Assembly: GCF_014697425.1 (NCBI RefSeq)
Contig: NZ_JACJRU010000026.1
Location: 44,736 to 108,735, forward strand
DNA: 64,000 bases
From: Nostoc sp. FACHB-110
GTDB taxonomy: Bacteria; Cyanobacteriota; Cyanobacteriia; Cyanobacteriales; Nostocaceae
Reading direction: 5' to 3'
In this document: positions 63,694 through 64,000 of the stretch, in pieces
Numbering within the stretch: position 1 is the stretch's first letter
How the letters are laid out: every line of letters starts with the position of its first letter
Position numbers and translations under genes: made by a program
Notes under the pieces: generated by a model
What the model saw: the letters and a program-made list of their open reading frames with translations, nothing else
The model's database searches: none
What the model was told of the DNA's origin: nothing

Positions 63694-63730
63694 AAAAAAA
63701 TGTTGGCTTGAACAATCGTTCCCGCCAACA
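63694..63730 (-). terminator. Orphan terminator-like hairpin on the minus strand
   Basis: Read on the minus strand, TGTTGGC and GCCAACA form a 7-bp stem with a 16-base loop followed by seven T residues. No minus-strand gene lies to its right within the window, so it may end a small RNA or a gene remnant. Confidence 0.65.
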
Positions 63731-63802
63731 TCTCAACTGTTTATATATCTAATTTCGCAACTTTGCAGACTGCTGAATCAAGAAATGTGTGGATTTTAGA
63801 CA

Positions 63803-63892
63803 GGACTTACGCACAAGCTACGGAAAATCGAACCACAGAGGCGCAGAGTTCACGGAGAAATGAGAGTTTGAGAGATATTTTGCGTAAGTCCT
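63803..63892. mobile_element. MITE-like 90-bp element with 12-bp terminal inverted repeats
   Basis: AGGACTTACGCA at 63803-63814 and its exact complement TGCGTAAGTCCT at 63881-63892 bound a non-coding core with ACCACAGAGGCGCAGAG and CACGGAGAAATGAGAG motifs. There is no transposase. Target duplication is not clear. Confidence 0.65.
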
Positions 63893-63943
63893 ATTAGCTT
63901 GAACTGACAGAAGCCTCTCACCTACCCGAAGGGAGGTGATGAG

Positions 63944-64000
63944 ATGAATGGCAGGCTAATTGACGACAATCTTCCGACCGATGCCGATAGGCAAGGGAGG
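63944..64000 (+). CDS. Start of a gene leaving the window
   Basis: The first 19 codons (MNGRLIDDNLPTDADRQGR) run to the window end without a stop. GGAGGTGAT at 63932-63940 is a near-perfect Shine-Dalgarno sequence with a 7-base spacer. The product cannot be identified from so short a piece. The binding site lies in the 3' arm of a hairpin (TCACCT/AGGTGA with CCC/GGG inside), which could restrain translation. Confidence 0.5.
   Translation, partial: MNGRLIDDNLPTDADRQGR

Larger units (their letters stand above)
63337..63943. other. Right-end non-coding region
   Basis: About 600 bases hold the CIRCE, the orphan terminator hairpin, the MITE-like element and a ribosome binding site at the end. 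Short frames here (up to about 20 codons) are not credible genes. Confidence 0.6.

Noticed and set aside
63497..63700. groES or other chaperonin gene expected right of the second CIRCE
   Set aside because: Only frames of about 20 codons or less are present and none resembles GroES.

Overview
The window is chromosomal DNA of a filamentous, heterocyst-type cyanobacterium (Nostocales: Nostoc, Anabaena, Calothrix or a relative). Five things point there: frequent GCGATCGC (HIP1) octamers; many short heptanucleotide tandem repeats between genes; an RNase P RNA gene carrying such a repeat in one helix; a CpcS/CpeS-type phycobiliprotein lyase; and core genes of cyanobacterial type. No prophage, integrase, complete insertion sequence or CRISPR array was seen.

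Layout. Positions 1-7135 (minus) hold the most unusual block, a tight five-gene operon. In transcription order it encodes a small Trypco1 (CU044_2847-like) protein, a trypsin-like protease with a C-terminal helical adaptor, a STAND-type NTPase with the same adaptor at its N-terminus, a second STAND NTPase with a TPR-like tail, and a radical SAM/SPASM enzyme cut by the window edge. It looks like an NTP-gated, protease-containing conflict or signalling system coupled to peptide modification. Positions 7892-14859 hold a phycobiliprotein lyase, an RND efflux pair and a glycosyltransferase. Positions 15092-19468 are a ribosomal and transcription cluster: rplS, tRNA-Trp, secE, nusG, rplK, rplA, an L10 leader, rplJ, rplL and a terminator. 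Then come rnc, rnpB, an unknown gene, corA, a monocistronic groEL under a CIRCE operator, a polyprenyl-phosphate sugar-1-phosphate transferase, fabG, thioredoxin, a dnaK-dnaJ chaperone pair, an M28 peptidase, a beta-helix protein and a bestrophin.

Positions 34578-38363 encode a fused hydantoinase/5-oxoprolinase whose frame contains several intergenic-type repeat insertions. Further on are a renalase-like oxidoreductase, a YaaW-family protein overlapping an O-antigen-ligase-like membrane protein, a structured small-RNA candidate, a DUF72 protein, two very small genes and a two-gene histidine kinase locus. The first kinase of that locus has an ethylene-receptor-like membrane domain. Next is a divergent pbpC / alpha-2-macroglobulin pair (periplasmic peptidoglycan synthesis and protease trapping), then a LysM-M23 endopeptidase, an isochorismatase-family hydrolase, ispG (isoprenoid synthesis) and an S41 processing protease. 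The right end has two small hypothetical genes, a second perfect CIRCE operator, an orphan terminator-like hairpin, a 90-bp MITE-like element and the start of a gene that leaves the window.

All assignments come from reading motifs and sequence. No database search was run, so family names rest on recognised motifs and functions of unknown genes are left open.
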